A DNA stretch of 49,232 nt from Pseudomonas vlassakiae (GCF_014269035.2 NZ_JABWRP020000030.1:1-49232); one strand, 5' to 3'; positions 17,423 through 25,657 are shown, counted from the stretch's first letter. The notes: generated by a model from the letters alone, not told the origin. Made by a program: numbers and translations.

Positions 17423-18430
17423 TCAGACCAGCTCGGCCCGCCGCAGCTCACTCTTCAGATAGGCGTAATAGACCGGCCCTGCCACCACCCCCGGCAAGCC
17501 GAACGCCGCCTCGAACACCAGCATCGCCAGCAACAGCTCCCAGGCCTTGGCACTGATCTGCCCGCCGACGATCTTAGCATTGAGGAAGTACTCGACCTTG
17601 TGGATCACGATCAGGTAGCCCAGCGCCGCCGCCGCCACCCAGATCGACAACGACATGCCGACGATGGTGATCAGGGTGTTGGACATCAGATTGCCAATGA
17701 CTGGCAGTAGCCCGAGCAGGAAGGTCAGCACGATCAGTGTCTTGGTCAGCGGCAGGTGCACGCCGAACGACGGCATCACCACGGCGAGGAAGATGCCGGT
17801 GAACGCGGTGTTGAGCATCGAGATCTTGATCTGCGCGAAGACAATGTTGCGAAACGCCTGAACCAGCAGGTTCAGCCGCTCGAACAAGGCCGCCGCCAGG
17901 GGCTTGCGCCGGGAAATGTCGGGGATGCGCTGCAGGGCGATGATGGCGCCGAGGATCATGCCGATCAGCAGCGTCACGAACATGTGCGCCATGCCCTTGC
18001 CCACCAGCTGCAGGTCGCTCAGGTGGCTCTTGATCCAGTCACCGATGGCCACCTTGAACTCCGCCGCACTGGCCGGCAGGTAGGCTTCGATGAACGGAGG
18101 CAGCTGGCTGCGGGCGCGTTCGACCAAGGTCATGAACTTGTCGAGCGAGGCCCCGGGGTTCTCGGCTTCGTGCAGCAGGAAGCTGAAGGCACCGGCAATC
18201 AGCAGGGTCAGGACGCTGACCACCAGCACCCCCAACAGCGCCACCGCCAGCCAGCGCGCACGCTGCCCGGCGATCAGCGGTTGCAGGCGCGGGGTGAGCA
18301 TGTTCACCAGCTCGAACACCAACAGGCCGGCCAGCAGGCTGGGCAGCAACTTCAGGGGTAGAGCTAGCAGCAGGCCGGCCATGACGATGATCAGGCTGGC
18401 CAGGGTAATCTGGCGGGGGGTGAAAGTCAT
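17423..18430 (-). CDS. AI-2E family transporter (UPF0118)
   Basis: 335 aa with about 7-8 membrane helices in the usual AI-2E-family layout: three N-terminal helices, a soluble region (about 95-190), then four to five C-terminal helices with the motif LLGLLPVIGN and GVVAGPVYYAYL near the end. Members include TqsA/YdiK/PerM-type proteins; substrates are mostly unknown. It stands alone, convergent with the yegD-like gene. The name does not imply AI-2 export here. Confidence 0.85.
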   Translation of the reverse strand: MTFTPRQITLASLIIVMAGLLLALPLKLLPSLLAGLLVFELVNMLTPRLQPLIAGQRARWLAVALLGVLVVSVLTLLIAGAFSFLLHEAENPGASLDKFMTLVERARSQLPPFIEAYLPASAAEFKVAIGDWIKSHLSDLQLVGKGMAHMFVTLLIGMILGAIIALQRIPDISRRKPLAAALFERLNLLVQAFRNIVFAQIKISMLNTAFTGIFLAVVMPSFGVHLPLTKTLIVLTFLLGLLPVIGNLMSNTLITIVGMSLSIWVAAAALGYLIVIHKVEYFLNAKIVGGQISAKAWELLLAMLVFEAAFGLPGVVAGPVYYAYLKSELRRAELV

Positions 18431-18500
18431 ACAGCCTCGACGGCAGACGGCGGGATTGCCCGCAGTCTGCCAGCCTTCAGCACACAGGCATAGGCGCAGG

Positions 18501-18788
18501 TCACTTCTTCTTCAGGCAGTCGCTCATGAACGCCTTGCGTTCGTCACCCTTGAGCGCCTTGGTGCTGGCGTCGGCGTTGCAGGTTTTCATCTTTTCCTGC
18601 TGCGACTGCGGCACATCCTTCTTCAGGCAGGTGCTCATGAACGCTTTGCGCTCATCGCCCTTGAGCGCCTTGGCCGTGGCGTCGGCGTTGCAGGTTTTCA
18701 TCTTTTCCTGTTGCGCCGTGTTGGCGGCAAATCCTTGCGCACTGAACAACACAGCCAACACCAGCAAGGGCATGTGCAGCATTTTCAT
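18501..18788 (-). CDS. psiF: PsiF repeat family protein
   Basis: 95 aa from ATG 18788 (GGAGACCACTCC upstream; the longer frame start has no such signal). Signal peptide 1-22 (ends QGFAAN). The mature part is two near-identical PsiF units of about 33 residues, each with EKMKTCNADA, ALKGDERKAFM and a C-terminal Cys-Leu-Lys-Lys. The periplasmic protein was first found as phosphate-starvation-inducible in E. coli; its role is unknown. Confidence 0.88.
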   Translation of the reverse strand: MKMLHMPLLVLAVLFSAQGFAANTAQQEKMKTCNADATAKALKGDERKAFMSTCLKKDVPQSQQEKMKTCNADASTKALKGDERKAFMSDCLKKK

Positions 18789-18927
18789 GGAGTGGTCTCC
18801 TTGACTCCGCGCCCGATGCACGGACATGTGCCTGAGTGTAGACAAGGTTTCTGACATTTTGCCTGGGCACCGATGGGCCTTCATGATGACCTTGGCCGGG
18901 CGCCATCCGGGCCACGCCAGTACGCGG

Positions 18928-19818
18928 CTAGAGCCCGGCTGCCTTGAGCCGCGCCGCATGTTCGGTGAACAGCCGCAGCGGCTCGGCCCCCTTGCCCACC
19001 GCGCCTAGCGACTGGTTGACGATGTCCAGGTGATCGAGCGGAAAGTCATCGCCGATCACCTGCCCCAGGTGCGAGCTGAAGCGCCCGACCATGCCGTCGC
19101 AATGGCCCTTTTCCCTGACGAAACTGCGCGCAAACAGCCGGCAGAAATAGCTGCTGCCGTCGAAGCGGTTGCGCCCCTGGTCGGTCAGCCCCGGTTGCAA
19201 GGTGCCGGACCAGGAGTAGTAGCGCACGCCATTCACTTCGTACGCGCCTTCCCCACCCCAGGTTTCCGGCAGCCCCTGTGGATAAGCCTGGTTGAACAGC
19301 GCCACGCCGGCACTGGTCAGGGCCTGATGCGAAGCATGCACGTCGACCGGCAGCGGGTCGCGCCGCCAGCCGGTTTCCAGCCATACCAGCAACACCGCCA
19401 GGCCATGCAGGACGGCCTTGAGCACGCGCCCCTGGGGTGAATCCCCAGGCGCCGAGCGCTCAAGGTGATCGGCCAGTTCCGAGCCATGGTTGGGCCCCGC
19501 CACCGAGGTGACCGAGGCGACCCGATCCGGCCGTTTGGCCGCCGCATAGCGTGCGTCAAGCGCCCCCTGGCTGTGGCCGATGAGGTTGACCTTGGCAGCA
19601 CCGGTGCGCTGGCAGATGCCTTCGATGATCGCCAGCAACTGCTCACCGCGCACCTCATTGCAATGCACCGGCGAGACCTGCACCGGAAACACCTGGGCGC
19701 CGCCCTTGCGTAATGCCGGCACGATGCCGAACCAGTACGGATAGAGCAGCACCCGGACAAATCCGAGCATGCCCGGCACCAGCACCAACGGGTATCGCGT
19801 GGCCAACGCCTGCTGCAT
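18928..19818 (-). CDS. Triacylglycerol lipase/esterase (alpha/beta hydrolase)
   Basis: 296 aa from ATG 19818 (GGAG upstream). Lipase box GHSQG with Ser83. The family I lipase pattern continues with AGPNHGSE, an Asp in CDGMVGRFSSHLG and a His in LDHLDIVNQ, completing the triad. The usual HG of the oxyanion motif (VHGxxG) reads PG here (LVLVPGMLGF, 11-20). No signal peptide is visible and no foldase (lif) gene is nearby, so it is either cytoplasmic or exported by another route. The frame stays open far upstream, antisense to the ferritin gene; that is not coding. Confidence 0.85.
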   Translation of the reverse strand: MQQALATRYPLVLVPGMLGFVRVLLYPYWFGIVPALRKGGAQVFPVQVSPVHCNEVRGEQLLAIIEGICQRTGAAKVNLIGHSQGALDARYAAAKRPDRVASVTSVAGPNHGSELADHLERSAPGDSPQGRVLKAVLHGLAVLLVWLETGWRRDPLPVDVHASHQALTSAGVALFNQAYPQGLPETWGGEGAYEVNGVRYYSWSGTLQPGLTDQGRNRFDGSSYFCRLFARSFVREKGHCDGMVGRFSSHLGQVIGDDFPLDHLDIVNQSLGAVGKGAEPLRLFTEHAARLKAAGL

Positions 19819-19882
19819 GGCTTGAACTCCTTTCCATGGACGACCAGCCAACACTAGCGCCGCTTCGATGACCACCGCAATC

Positions 19883-19910
19883 GAACTCCTGGCGCTTCGC
19901 AGGGTTCCAA
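19883..19910 (+). promoter_or_regulatory. AlgU (RpoE)-type promoter of osmE
   Basis: GAACTC, 17-bp spacer, TCCAA. The AlgU consensus is GAACTT-N16/17-TCTAA/TCTGA, so there is one mismatch per element. The predicted start is about 25 bp before the osmE ATG. osmE is a known envelope/osmotic stress gene, so the match is plausible. Confidence 0.5.
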
Positions 19911-19941
19911 GCCAAACAGACCCTTTGCAAGGAGCGGGACC

Positions 19942-20283
19942 ATGTACAAGCAGACCCTGGCAATCCTTCTGGCAAGCGCGGCGCTGGCCGGCTGCAGCAA
20001 CCGCCCGGAAAACCCGGTGGACTACGTCACCTTCCGCGACGAACCGCTGGTCAAGCAGGTGGAAAACGGCATGACCATGCAGAAGGTCATCGCCATTGGC
20101 GGCAGCCCGTCGAACGTGATCGACCTGCCGCACGGCGGGACCTGCAACGACTACATCCTCAACCGCGACGGCCACCAGCAGCCTTACTACGTGCGCTTCG
20201 ACGCCACCGGCCATGTCGATGCCAAGGGCTTCAAGACTTGCAAGCAACGAGAAGAGGACAGCAAAGCCGCCCATGGCGCTTGA
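19942..20283 (+). CDS. osmE: Osmotically inducible lipoprotein OsmE
   Basis: 113 aa. Lipoprotein signal peptide with lipobox LAGC (lipidated Cys18). The following SmpA/OmlA-like domain shows DYVTFRDEPLVKQVENGMT and IGGSPSN, typical of OsmE. It is predicted to be membrane-anchored by lipid. AAGGAG lies 8 bp before the ATG. An AlgU-like promoter is just upstream; the ferritin-like gene follows after 48 bp and may share the transcript. Confidence 0.9.
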   Translation: MYKQTLAILLASAALAGCSNRPENPVDYVTFRDEPLVKQVENGMTMQKVIAIGGSPSNVIDLPHGGTCNDYILNRDGHQQPYYVRFDATGHVDAKGFKTCKQREEDSKAAHGA

Positions 20284-20331
20284 GCGTCCCGCCAACCGTG
20301 ACCACCCGACCTGATCTGTTTGGAGATAACC

Positions 20332-20862
20332 ATGAGCAACGTTGAACTGACCGATGTGCAAACCCTGCGCGAACGTGCCCGTCAGCATGTCGAGCAAGGC
20401 GCGGTGACCGAGGGCTACCACGCCGACCGCCAGGAAATCCTGCGCCTGCTCAACGAGTCGCTGGCCACCGAGCTGGTCTGCGTGCTGCGCTACAAGCGCC
20501 ATTACTTCATGGCCAGCGGGATCAAGGCCAGCGTGGCGGCCAGCGAGTTCCTGGAGCATGCCAACCAGGAAGCCGAACATGCCGACAAACTGGCCGAACG
20601 CATCGTGCAGCTGGGCGGCGAGCCGGACTTCAACCCGGACAACCTCAGCAAGAACTCCCACGCCCAGTACGTGGCAGGCAATTCGTTGAAGGAGATGGTG
20701 CTGGAGGACTTGGTCGCAGAGCGGATTGCCATCGACAGCTATCGCGAGATCATTCAGTACATTGGCGATAAAGACCCCACTACCCGGCGGATCTTCGAAG
20801 ACATCCTGGCCCAGGAAGAAGAGCACGCGGACGACATGTCCGACCTGCTTCAGGGGTTGTAA
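20332..20862 (+). CDS. Ferritin-like protein (bacterioferritin/Dps-type, non-haem)
   Basis: 176 aa four-helix-bundle protein. Likely di-iron ligands: E47, E80 with H83 (ExxH), E130, and E162 with H165 (ExxH). The spacing is as in bacterioferritin except for a loop between E80 and E130. The haem-ligand Met of bacterioferritin (Met52, in E-M-x-H) is replaced by Ala81 (EAEHAD), so it should not bind haem. Iron storage or iron-linked oxidative protection is likely. GGAGATAACC precedes the ATG. It resembles the protein I remember as a probable bacterioferritin near osmE in P. aeruginosa. Confidence 0.85.
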   Translation: MSNVELTDVQTLRERARQHVEQGAVTEGYHADRQEILRLLNESLATELVCVLRYKRHYFMASGIKASVAASEFLEHANQEAEHADKLAERIVQLGGEPDFNPDNLSKNSHAQYVAGNSLKEMVLEDLVAERIAIDSYREIIQYIGDKDPTTRRIFEDILAQEEEHADDMSDLLQGL

Positions 20863-20868
20863 TTACTG

Positions 20869-20887
20869 GGGGCCGCCATGCGGCCCC
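20869..20887. terminator. Bidirectional hairpin between the ferritin and AsmA genes
   Basis: Perfect 8-bp stem GGGGCCGC/GCGGCCCC with loop CAT, 6 bp after the ferritin stop and 3 bp before the AsmA stop on the other strand. It serves both convergent genes. Confidence 0.65.
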
Positions 20888-20890
20888 TTG

Positions 20891-22957
20891 CTATTTCTGC
20901 TTTTTCACCGCAGCCGGCGCCTTGCCGGCTTTCATCTGCTGCAGCAGCGGCGTGCACTGGTTGGGCTCGTCACCACTGCTGGGCGCTACCAGCGCCAGCA
21001 ACCCGGCAGCCGGCCCGGCCACCACCCCCAACGCCACCATTCCTGCCCCGCGCAGCGCCAGCGGCACCGCCTGCACACCGGCATTCGGCTTGACGAACGG
21101 CCCGCGCACGTACAGCGGCGAGCGCAGCGAGAACAAGCGCAGCCCCTTGGACTCCGGGGTGACCTTCAAGTCGAGCTGCTCACTGGCAAAGTTGGCCGTG
21201 CCGTTGATGTAGATGATCGCGTTCTCGGTGTCGAAGATGAACAACCGCGTGGTCGCCAGCCCGTCCTTGATCCCGACATCGGCCGCCGCGCAGTTGATCT
21301 TCACGTCCTCGTCACCAAACAGTTTGCCGACCACGTAGTTGCCGACATTCAGCCCGGCGATCTCCATCAGGCTGCGGCTGATGGCGCCATCGTTGATCAA
21401 CATGCGCAGGTTGCCATTGGCCGTGCCCAGCAATGCCGCCACCGAGTTGCCACGCCCACTGATGTCGGCATCGCCGTTCAACTCGCCGAAGCTGGTCTGC
21501 ATCGGCGCAAAGGTGGGGAACAGCTCTTTGAGCTTGAAGCCACGCGCTGTCAGTTGGGCACGCCCCTGCAGCGGCACGTTGCGGCCGTCCAGGCGAATGT
21601 TGGAAGCCAGGCTGCCACCGGCTACGCCAAAGCGCAGCGGCTCCAGGCGCAGCAGGCCATCGTCGAGGATCACGTGGGCGGACAGGTCGTTGAATGGCAG
21701 CTTTTCGCTGTGCACGATGCGCTTGCCGGCAAAGGTGACGTCGGCGTCCATGGCCCGCCAGCGCTCGGTGCGGAACTCTTCAACCGGCAGCACCTTGTCG
21801 GCCGGCTGTTTGCTGGCACCGCCGCGAGCTTTCTGCTCGGTGTTGGAGTCGGCACCGATCAGCGGCGCCAGGTCGTTGAACAGCAACTGGTTGGACACCA
21901 GGTTGCCGGAGAGCCTGGGACGTGGCTGGCTGGCGACGAAGGCCAGGTCGCCATGGATGTCGCTGTCGCCGATCTTGCCGTTGAAGCCCTGGTAATTGAA
22001 GGTCGCGCCTTCGGCGGCATGCAGGTTGGCGCTGAGCCGGCCGTCGGTTGAATAGGCTGGGGTGTCGGGCAGCGTCACGCCGGTCAACGGGTAGAGGTTG
22101 CCCAGGCTGGCACCGGACAGGCGCAGGCGCAGGTCCAGCGCGCCGAGGTTGCGCGGGTCGGTCAGGGTACCGGCGAGCACGACATGGGTATCGGCAATGT
22201 GCACATCGGCCTGCAGCGGGAAAGGCTGGCTGGCGTCCTGCAGCGCCAGCAGGCCGCCGATCTTGCCGGTACCGGACACCGGTTGGCCTTTGTAGCGGCC
22301 TTGGGCCTTGAGCCCGAAAGCATAATCCTGCGCGCCGCCGGCCTTTTCGGCGCTGGCCTTGCCGACGATTTCACTGAACGGGATCGGTTTGCCCAGCGGG
22401 TCGATCTGCACCTTCATGCTGGTCTTCAGCGTCTGGTCATCGAAGCTGACATTGCCCTGGTCAAAGCCGATGGCACCGATGTCCAGCTGCCAGCTGGACG
22501 GTTCCTCGTTCTCGTCCCTGGGCCCGAAGTCGAACGTCCAGTTGGCGCGGCCATCCGCCAGGCGCGTAAGGCTGGCGGTGGGTTTGGTCAGGTCGATGCG
22601 CGGGATGCTGATGCGCTGGAATACCAGTGGCAACGGCGCCAGGCGGAACTCCACGCGCTCCAGGCCGACCATCTGCGGCTCCTTGAGCCAGTCAGGGTTG
22701 CCCAGGGTCAGGTCTTCGGCGATGAAGTGTGGCCACGGCACCCAGGCGCGCCAGCCGCCTTCTTCCGGCTCGGTACGCCAGTGCACGGCGAGGTTGCCAT
22801 TGATCGCGAACGGCCTGTGCAAGGCCTCGGATACCTTGTCGTTGAGTAGCGGCTTGACGCGGTTCCAGTCGAAGGTGGCGATGATCACCACCAGGATCGC
22901 CAGCAGGGTGAACAAGGTGGCTAGGGTCCAGACGAAAATTCTGGCGGGACGCGTCAT
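20891..22957 (-). CDS. AsmA family protein
   Basis: 688 aa from ATG 22957 (AGGAG 9 bp upstream). One N-terminal membrane helix (about 7-29) is followed by a long periplasmic part with the AsmA N-terminal domain (ATFDWNRVKPLLNDKVSEA...) and an AsmA-like C-terminal region (FGELNGDADISGRG...). AsmA-like proteins are thought to bridge the envelope and carry phospholipids to the outer membrane. The gene is single, convergent with the ferritin gene. The exact paralogue (AsmA, YhjG or YicH type) cannot be settled here. Confidence 0.87.
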   Translation of the reverse strand: MTRPARIFVWTLATLFTLLAILVVIIATFDWNRVKPLLNDKVSEALHRPFAINGNLAVHWRTEPEEGGWRAWVPWPHFIAEDLTLGNPDWLKEPQMVGLERVEFRLAPLPLVFQRISIPRIDLTKPTASLTRLADGRANWTFDFGPRDENEEPSSWQLDIGAIGFDQGNVSFDDQTLKTSMKVQIDPLGKPIPFSEIVGKASAEKAGGAQDYAFGLKAQGRYKGQPVSGTGKIGGLLALQDASQPFPLQADVHIADTHVVLAGTLTDPRNLGALDLRLRLSGASLGNLYPLTGVTLPDTPAYSTDGRLSANLHAAEGATFNYQGFNGKIGDSDIHGDLAFVASQPRPRLSGNLVSNQLLFNDLAPLIGADSNTEQKARGGASKQPADKVLPVEEFRTERWRAMDADVTFAGKRIVHSEKLPFNDLSAHVILDDGLLRLEPLRFGVAGGSLASNIRLDGRNVPLQGRAQLTARGFKLKELFPTFAPMQTSFGELNGDADISGRGNSVAALLGTANGNLRMLINDGAISRSLMEIAGLNVGNYVVGKLFGDEDVKINCAAADVGIKDGLATTRLFIFDTENAIIYINGTANFASEQLDLKVTPESKGLRLFSLRSPLYVRGPFVKPNAGVQAVPLALRGAGMVALGVVAGPAAGLLALVAPSSGDEPNQCTPLLQQMKAGKAPAAVKKQK

Positions 22958-23297
22958 TGCGTGATTCTCCTGACGGCATGGCACAAAGCAGGCGTAACGG
23001 TGGCACTCAGTATCTGGGACTGATGAAAACCCGCTGGGTTTTATCGCAAACGGCCATCATAGCGAGTTTTGTCGGGTTTCTTGCTCGGCTCTTGCGCTCA
23101 TCCCAGGCATTCCGGCGCCTCGATCCATTACCGGCAAATTGCCGCAACACACCCTCAAACACCTGAGATAGAGACCTCCGCCGAAGCTATCAATAGCGTC
23201 GATTGTTACCATTACCCGTATGAACTTCTCTCTGGCGTCACCGGGCGTAGCATTGGCCTCGTACCCACTTTCCAGCCCCCGAGAGGAGCACCGAATC
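22958..23297. other. 340-bp intergenic region between asmA-like and repeat-protein genes
   Basis: Divergent promoter region. It holds a perfect hairpin AAAACCC-GCT-GGGTTTT at 23026-23042 and an imperfect palindrome CGGCAAATTGCCG at 23132-23144, a possible operator. The repeat gene has GAGAGGAGCA as Shine-Dalgarno at 23281-23290. I see no convincing promoter hexamers and no gene. Confidence 0.45.
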
Positions 23298-23750
23298 ATG
23301 AAACGCACCCTGCTGACCCTGACCCTGTCGATCCTTGCGGCCAACGCCTTCGCTGTGCCAGCTGCCGACCAGCACCTGACCGCCGAATCGCGTTCCAGCG
23401 CTGCTGAAATCGCCCAACCGCTTAAAACCGTCGCCGAAGGTGGCTCGGATCGTCTGATCGAACGCTCTGGCCGTGTAGCCGAAGGTGGCTCCGATCGCCT
23501 GATCGAACGCTCTGGCCGTGTAGCCGAAGGTGGCTCCGATCGCCTGATCGAACGCTCTGGCCGTGTAGCCGAAGGTGGCTCTGACCGCCTGATCGAACGC
23601 TCTGGCCGTGTAGCCGAAGGTGGCTCTGACCGTCTGATCGAACGCTCTGGCCGTGTAGCCGAAGGTGGCTCTGATCGTCTGATCGAACGCTCGGGCCGTG
23701 TGGCCGAAGGTGGCTCGGACCGTCTGGTTGAACTCAGCCATGTGAGCTGA
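23298..23750 (+). CDS. Exported tandem-repeat protein, unknown function
   Basis: 150 aa. Signal peptide 1-19 (cut near ANAFA), a short spacer (20-44), then seven head-to-tail 15-residue units VAEGGSDRLIERSGR (45-149, the last degenerate: VAEGGSDRLVELSHV). The mature protein is nearly all repeat and highly charged. Unit-to-unit DNA changes are almost all synonymous, so the peptide is under selection. A strong rho-independent terminator follows. I do not recognise a function; similar repeat proteins may exist in other Pseudomonas. Monocistronic. Confidence 0.8.
   Translation: MKRTLLTLTLSILAANAFAVPAADQHLTAESRSSAAEIAQPLKTVAEGGSDRLIERSGRVAEGGSDRLIERSGRVAEGGSDRLIERSGRVAEGGSDRLIERSGRVAEGGSDRLIERSGRVAEGGSDRLIERSGRVAEGGSDRLVELSHVS
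23430..23744 (+). repeat. Seven tandem 45-bp coding repeats
   Basis: Units start at 23430, 23475, 23520, 23565, 23610, 23655 and 23700, each about 45 bp. Units 2 and 3 are identical. Others differ at a few third positions (GGCTCG/GGCTCC/GGCTCT, GAT/GAC, CGT/CGC), and the last one diverges. The array is likely to vary in copy number between strains by slippage or recombination. Confidence 0.93.
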
Positions 23751-23800
23751 TCGCCATGGCCGAAAAGAACAATCTCTGTCACACCGCTTGCTCCCCTCCC

Positions 23801-23832
23801 AGCCCGGTCCATTGACCGGGCTTCGTTTTTTT
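23801..23832 (+). terminator. Rho-independent terminator of the repeat gene
   Basis: Perfect 9-bp stem AGCCCGGTC/GACCGGGCT with loop CATT, followed by TCG and seven T. The strongest canonical terminator in the first half of the window. Confidence 0.9.
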
Positions 23833-23872
23833 ATCTAGAGTGCCCAGCCTCACCGTCACAGAAGCCCGCCCC

Positions 23873-24508
23873 ATGCTGCCGCGCGCCGAACAGAAGCTAC
23901 AGACCCGCCAGGCCCTGCTGGACGCCGCCTGCCAGCTCATGGAGAGCGGCCGTGGCTTTGGCAGCGTGAGCCTGCGCGAAGTGGCCAAGGCGGCAGGCAT
24001 CGTGCCTACCGGTTTCTATCGGCATTTTTCCGACATGGACGCCCTGGGCCTGGCGCTGGTCGCCGAGGTCGACGCCACATTCCGCCAGACCATCCGCCTG
24101 GTGCGGCAAAACGAATTCGAGCTTGGCGGCATCACCGATGCTTCCGTGCGCATCTTCCTCGACGTGGTCGCCGCCCACCGCGCCCAGTTCCTGTTTCTCG
24201 CCCGCGAGCAATACGGCGGCTCGCAAGCCGTGCGCCAGGCCATCGCCCGCCTGCGCCAGGACATCAGCGACGACCTGGCCACGGACCTGGCGCGGATGAA
24301 GCGCTGGCAACACCTGGACACCGCCGCGCTGGCGGTGATGGCCGACCTGGTGGTGAAGACCGTGTTCGCCACCCTGCCGGAGCTGATCGACAGCCCGGAG
24401 CCGGGTTATCCACAGGCGCTGAGCGCCCAGGAAAAGATCACCCAGCAACTGCGCTTCATCTTCGTCGGCGCGCGCCACTGGCAAGGGCTGGGCAACCCAC
24501 AACCCTAG
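23873..24508 (+). CDS. desT: TetR family regulator, DesT-like
   Basis: 211 aa from ATG 23873. N-terminal TetR helix-turn-helix (about 10-55, with VSLREVAKAAGIVPTGFYRH). The ligand domain carries NEFELGG, DASVRIFLDVV and QFLFLAREQYGGS, which match my memory of P. aeruginosa DesT closely. DesT senses the ratio of unsaturated to saturated acyl-CoA and represses an acyl-CoA desaturase operon. Here the expected divergent desaturase genes are absent; the neighbours are the repeat gene and an AGE-family epimerase. The target genes must be elsewhere or may differ. Confidence 0.75.
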   Translation: MLPRAEQKLQTRQALLDAACQLMESGRGFGSVSLREVAKAAGIVPTGFYRHFSDMDALGLALVAEVDATFRQTIRLVRQNEFELGGITDASVRIFLDVVAAHRAQFLFLAREQYGGSQAVRQAIARLRQDISDDLATDLARMKRWQHLDTAALAVMADLVVKTVFATLPELIDSPEPGYPQALSAQEKITQQLRFIFVGARHWQGLGNPQP

Positions 24509-24551
24509 TTCTGCTACCATGGCGCCCTGCCCGAATGCGACGAGCGCCAAC

Positions 24552-25649
24552 ATGCCCAACCCCCACCCCAACCAGCCCGAACTGGCCCGCTTCAACCAGC
24601 ACTTCGCCGAACGCATCGTGCCGCTGTGGCAAGGCCCGGGCTGGAACGCCGACATGGCCCTGCCCTACGAGGCCCTCGACGCCCAGCACCGTCCGTTGCC
24701 GGTGCAGCGCTACCGGGCCATGGCCTGTGCCCGTCAGCTGTACCTGTTCAGCAGCCGTATCGAGCAACCGGGGGCGGCCGAGCGGGCGGCGGCGCTGTTC
24801 CGTTCGTTGCAGAAGCACTTCCACGATGCCGAGCATGGCGGCTGGTTCTACAGCATCGACGCCGAGGGCAAGCCGCTGGACCGGCGCAAGGACCTGTACA
24901 CCCACGCCTTCATCGTGTTTGCCTGCGCGCACTACTGGGGCAAGGTCGGCGAAGGGCTGGTGGAAGCCACCCTCAATGCCGCCCTGGAAGTGGTCGACGA
25001 GCAATTCGCCCGGGATGATGGCCTGTACGAAGCCAGCCTTGGCGAAGACTGGGCCGACCTCGGCAGCGGCCCGCTGCAGAACCCGCAGATGCACCTGGCC
25101 GAGGCCTTCCTGCAAGTGCTGGCGGTACGCGAGGACGAGCACGTGCAGCAGTCGCTGCTGCAACTGTGCACAGCCCTGCAGGAACACTTCATCGAGCCGC
25201 AACATGGGCTCATGCTGGAGAAGCCGCTCGGCGCCGTGGATAACTGGTTCGAGCCGGGGCATCAGTTCGAATGGTATTACCTGCTGGAAACCTCGCCACT
25301 GCTGCGAGGCACGCCGCTGCATGCGTCGCTCGAGCGGGCCTTCGGCTATGCCGAGTTGTGCGGGGTGAACAACGCGGCGGTGCTGGCCATGCTCGATGCA
25401 GACGGCAACGTGCTCGATGCGACCCAACGGATCTGGGCGCAGGCGGAATACCTGCGGGCCTTGGCATTGCGCTCGGGGAATGAGGCGAAGCTGCTGGTCC
25501 AGTTGAAGGCGATGGAACAGCAGTTTCTGCATACCGGTGGCTGGTATGAATGCCGGGATGGTGAAGGGGCGGTGAGCCGGCATGACATGCCGTCGACTAC
25601 GCCTTATCACCTTGCTACCTGCCTGGAAGGTTTGCAGCGCCTGAGCTGA
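24552..25649 (+). CDS. AGE family sugar epimerase/isomerase
   Basis: 365 aa. N-acylglucosamine 2-epimerase fold, an (alpha/alpha)6 barrel. Typical stretches are GGWFYSIDAEGKPLD, KDLYTHAFIVFACAHYW, NPQMHLAEAFL and PGHQFEWYYLL, which hold the conserved His/Glu residues of the active site. Such enzymes interconvert mannose, fructose and glucose or GlcNAc/ManNAc, or act on trehalose- or cellobiose-type sugars; mannose isomerase is most common in Pseudomonas. It follows the DesT-like gene by 43 bp, so they may share a transcript. Confidence 0.85.
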   Translation: MPNPHPNQPELARFNQHFAERIVPLWQGPGWNADMALPYEALDAQHRPLPVQRYRAMACARQLYLFSSRIEQPGAAERAAALFRSLQKHFHDAEHGGWFYSIDAEGKPLDRRKDLYTHAFIVFACAHYWGKVGEGLVEATLNAALEVVDEQFARDDGLYEASLGEDWADLGSGPLQNPQMHLAEAFLQVLAVREDEHVQQSLLQLCTALQEHFIEPQHGLMLEKPLGAVDNWFEPGHQFEWYYLLETSPLLRGTPLHASLERAFGYAELCGVNNAAVLAMLDADGNVLDATQRIWAQAEYLRALALRSGNEAKLLVQLKAMEQQFLHTGGWYECRDGEGAVSRHDMPSTTPYHLATCLEGLQRLS

Positions 25650-25657
25650 CACCTCCC

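Noticed and set aside
19819..20826. Upstream extension of the lipase frame, antisense to osmE and the ferritin gene
   Set aside because: No family sequence before ATG 19818, which has a Shine-Dalgarno; the opposite strand codes two clear proteins.
23430..23744. CRISPR-like regular repeats
   Set aside because: The 45-bp units abut with no spacers and keep one reading frame; there are no cas genes. They are coding repeats.
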